From Akkermansia sp. (GTDB taxonomy: Bacteria; Verrucomicrobiota; Verrucomicrobiia; Verrucomicrobiales; Akkermansiaceae), in NCBI GenBank assembly GCA_030536145.1, contig JAUNQN010000023.1:1-43566 (forward strand): DNA of 43,566 nt, written 5' to 3'. Shown here one piece after another: positions 43,250-43,566 of this stretch (position 1 is the first letter of the stretch; each line of letters begins with the position of its first letter). The notes under the pieces were generated by a model, which was not told the DNA's origin, did no database searches, and was given only the letters and a program-made list of their open reading frames with translations. The position numbers and the translations under genes are program-made.

Positions 43250-43324
43250 GGAGCGGTAGCTCAGTTTGGTTAGAGCGCAGCCCTGTCACGGCTGAGGTCG
43301 CGAGTTCAAGCCTCGTCCGCTTCG
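43250..43324 (+). tRNA. tRNA-Asp (GUC), copy 2
   Basis: 75-nt cloverleaf on the plus strand, anticodon loop CTGTCAC, mature sequence the same as copy 1 (15917-15991). It is preceded by the shared leader end GGTTAACCAAGAGAAA and followed by CCTACA and a terminator. The two copies are in opposite orientation, 27 kb apart. Confidence 0.95.
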
Positions 43325-43331
43325 TTCCTAC

Positions 43332-43368
43332 AGAAAAGGGAATCTCCTGCAAAGGAGGTTCCCTTTTC
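43332..43368 (+). terminator. Terminator of tRNA-Asp copy 2
   Basis: AGAAAAGGGAATCTCCT pairs with AGGAGGTTCCCTTTTCT around GCAA, with T residues near the 3' side. Near-identical to the terminator of copy 1. Confidence 0.85.
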
Positions 43369-43566
43369 TGTTGTGTACTGCCGCGGAGGTATACTGAACC
43401 CGCCACCTCGTCAAGGGACTTGCCGACCACAGGGAGGCATCACGGATGAGGCGTGGAAGCCCGGTGGGCGTCCACCCCCCGAGCCGCCCACCCCCCGGTG
43501 GGCGGGCCGCCCCGGGTTTTGGAAAAAGCCGGGGGCGAGGGGGGGGCCCGCGAGTTCAAGCCTCCT
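43369..43566. other. Gene-free right end, last ~90 bases doubtful
   Basis: 43369-43480 contains no recognised gene or RNA. From about 43460 the sequence becomes a chain of C and G runs with overlapping GGTGGGCG/CGCCCACC hairpins. It ends with GCGAGTTCAAGCCTC, which is exactly the T arm of the tRNA-Asp but without the rest of a tRNA. This looks like an assembly end produced by the repeated tRNA or GC-rich repeats and not a second gene. Confidence 0.5.

Noticed and set aside
43551..43566. A third tRNA at the right end
   Set aside because: Only the T-arm sequence is present; no acceptor, D or anticodon arm precedes it.

Overview
The window is 43.6 kb of fairly GC-rich bacterial chromosome. It encodes lipid A synthesis (lpxB), LysM lipoproteins, an L,D-transpeptidase, CDP-sugar genes for a surface glycan, and paired sialate-mutarotase-like kelch genes, so the organism is Gram-negative. 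The mutarotase pair, the many small lipoproteins and the promoter style suggest Verrucomicrobiota, possibly an Akkermansia relative. That placement is inference with moderate to low confidence, since no rRNA is present. The last ~90 bases look like a low-quality contig end.

Layout. 1-9.5 kb: a secreted ankyrin-repeat protein running off the left edge, a GNAT acetyltransferase, rlmH, an AbiE-type toxin-antitoxin pair, rubrerythrin, and a coupled operon of two LysM lipoproteins, an L,D-transpeptidase lipoprotein and a PH-like membrane protein. 9.5-16 kb: two damaged genes (an ankyrin fragment and a lipoprotein with an internal amber codon), tyrA, a MITE-like repeat, an operon of two kelch mutarotases plus an MFS transporter, and tRNA-Asp. 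16-28 kb: mostly minus-strand housekeeping genes (hydrolase, O-acetylhomoserine sulfhydrylase, Fic protein, acyltransferase, pssA, alaS, lpxB), then plus-strand dedA and an amber-interrupted AAA/DUF4143 ATPase framed by two copies of the same hairpin. 28-39.7 kb: a tightly packed ten-gene surface-glycan operon. 39.8-43.6 kb: a fused M16 peptidase, an orphan phage-virion-like gene, a second copy of the dispersed repeat, and a second tRNA-Asp in the opposite orientation.

The most interesting system is the 28.1-39.7 kb operon. Its first three genes (rfbF, rfbH, rfbG) make a CDP-4-keto-3,6-dideoxyhexose. Next come an extended SDR reductase/epimerase, a DRE-TIM aldolase fused to an extra C-terminal domain, a 2-keto-3-deoxygluconate-kinase-like PfkB protein, and an acetolactate-synthase-like thiamine diphosphate enzyme. 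The last three genes are a GtrA/GtrB/GtrC-type cassette, which normally charges bactoprenol with one sugar, flips it and adds it to the O-chain. Read together, the genes suggest synthesis and attachment of a carbon-branched or ketoacid-extended dideoxy sugar, comparable to yersiniose made with the ThDP enzyme YerE, but with an aldolase and a kinase not found in that pathway. The E3 reductase normally required by RfbH is absent from the window.

Other recurring themes are promoters whose -10 box lies only 6-9 bases before the start codon (probable leaderless messages), long GC-rich hairpin terminators, and recent decay of accessory genes by single-base changes.
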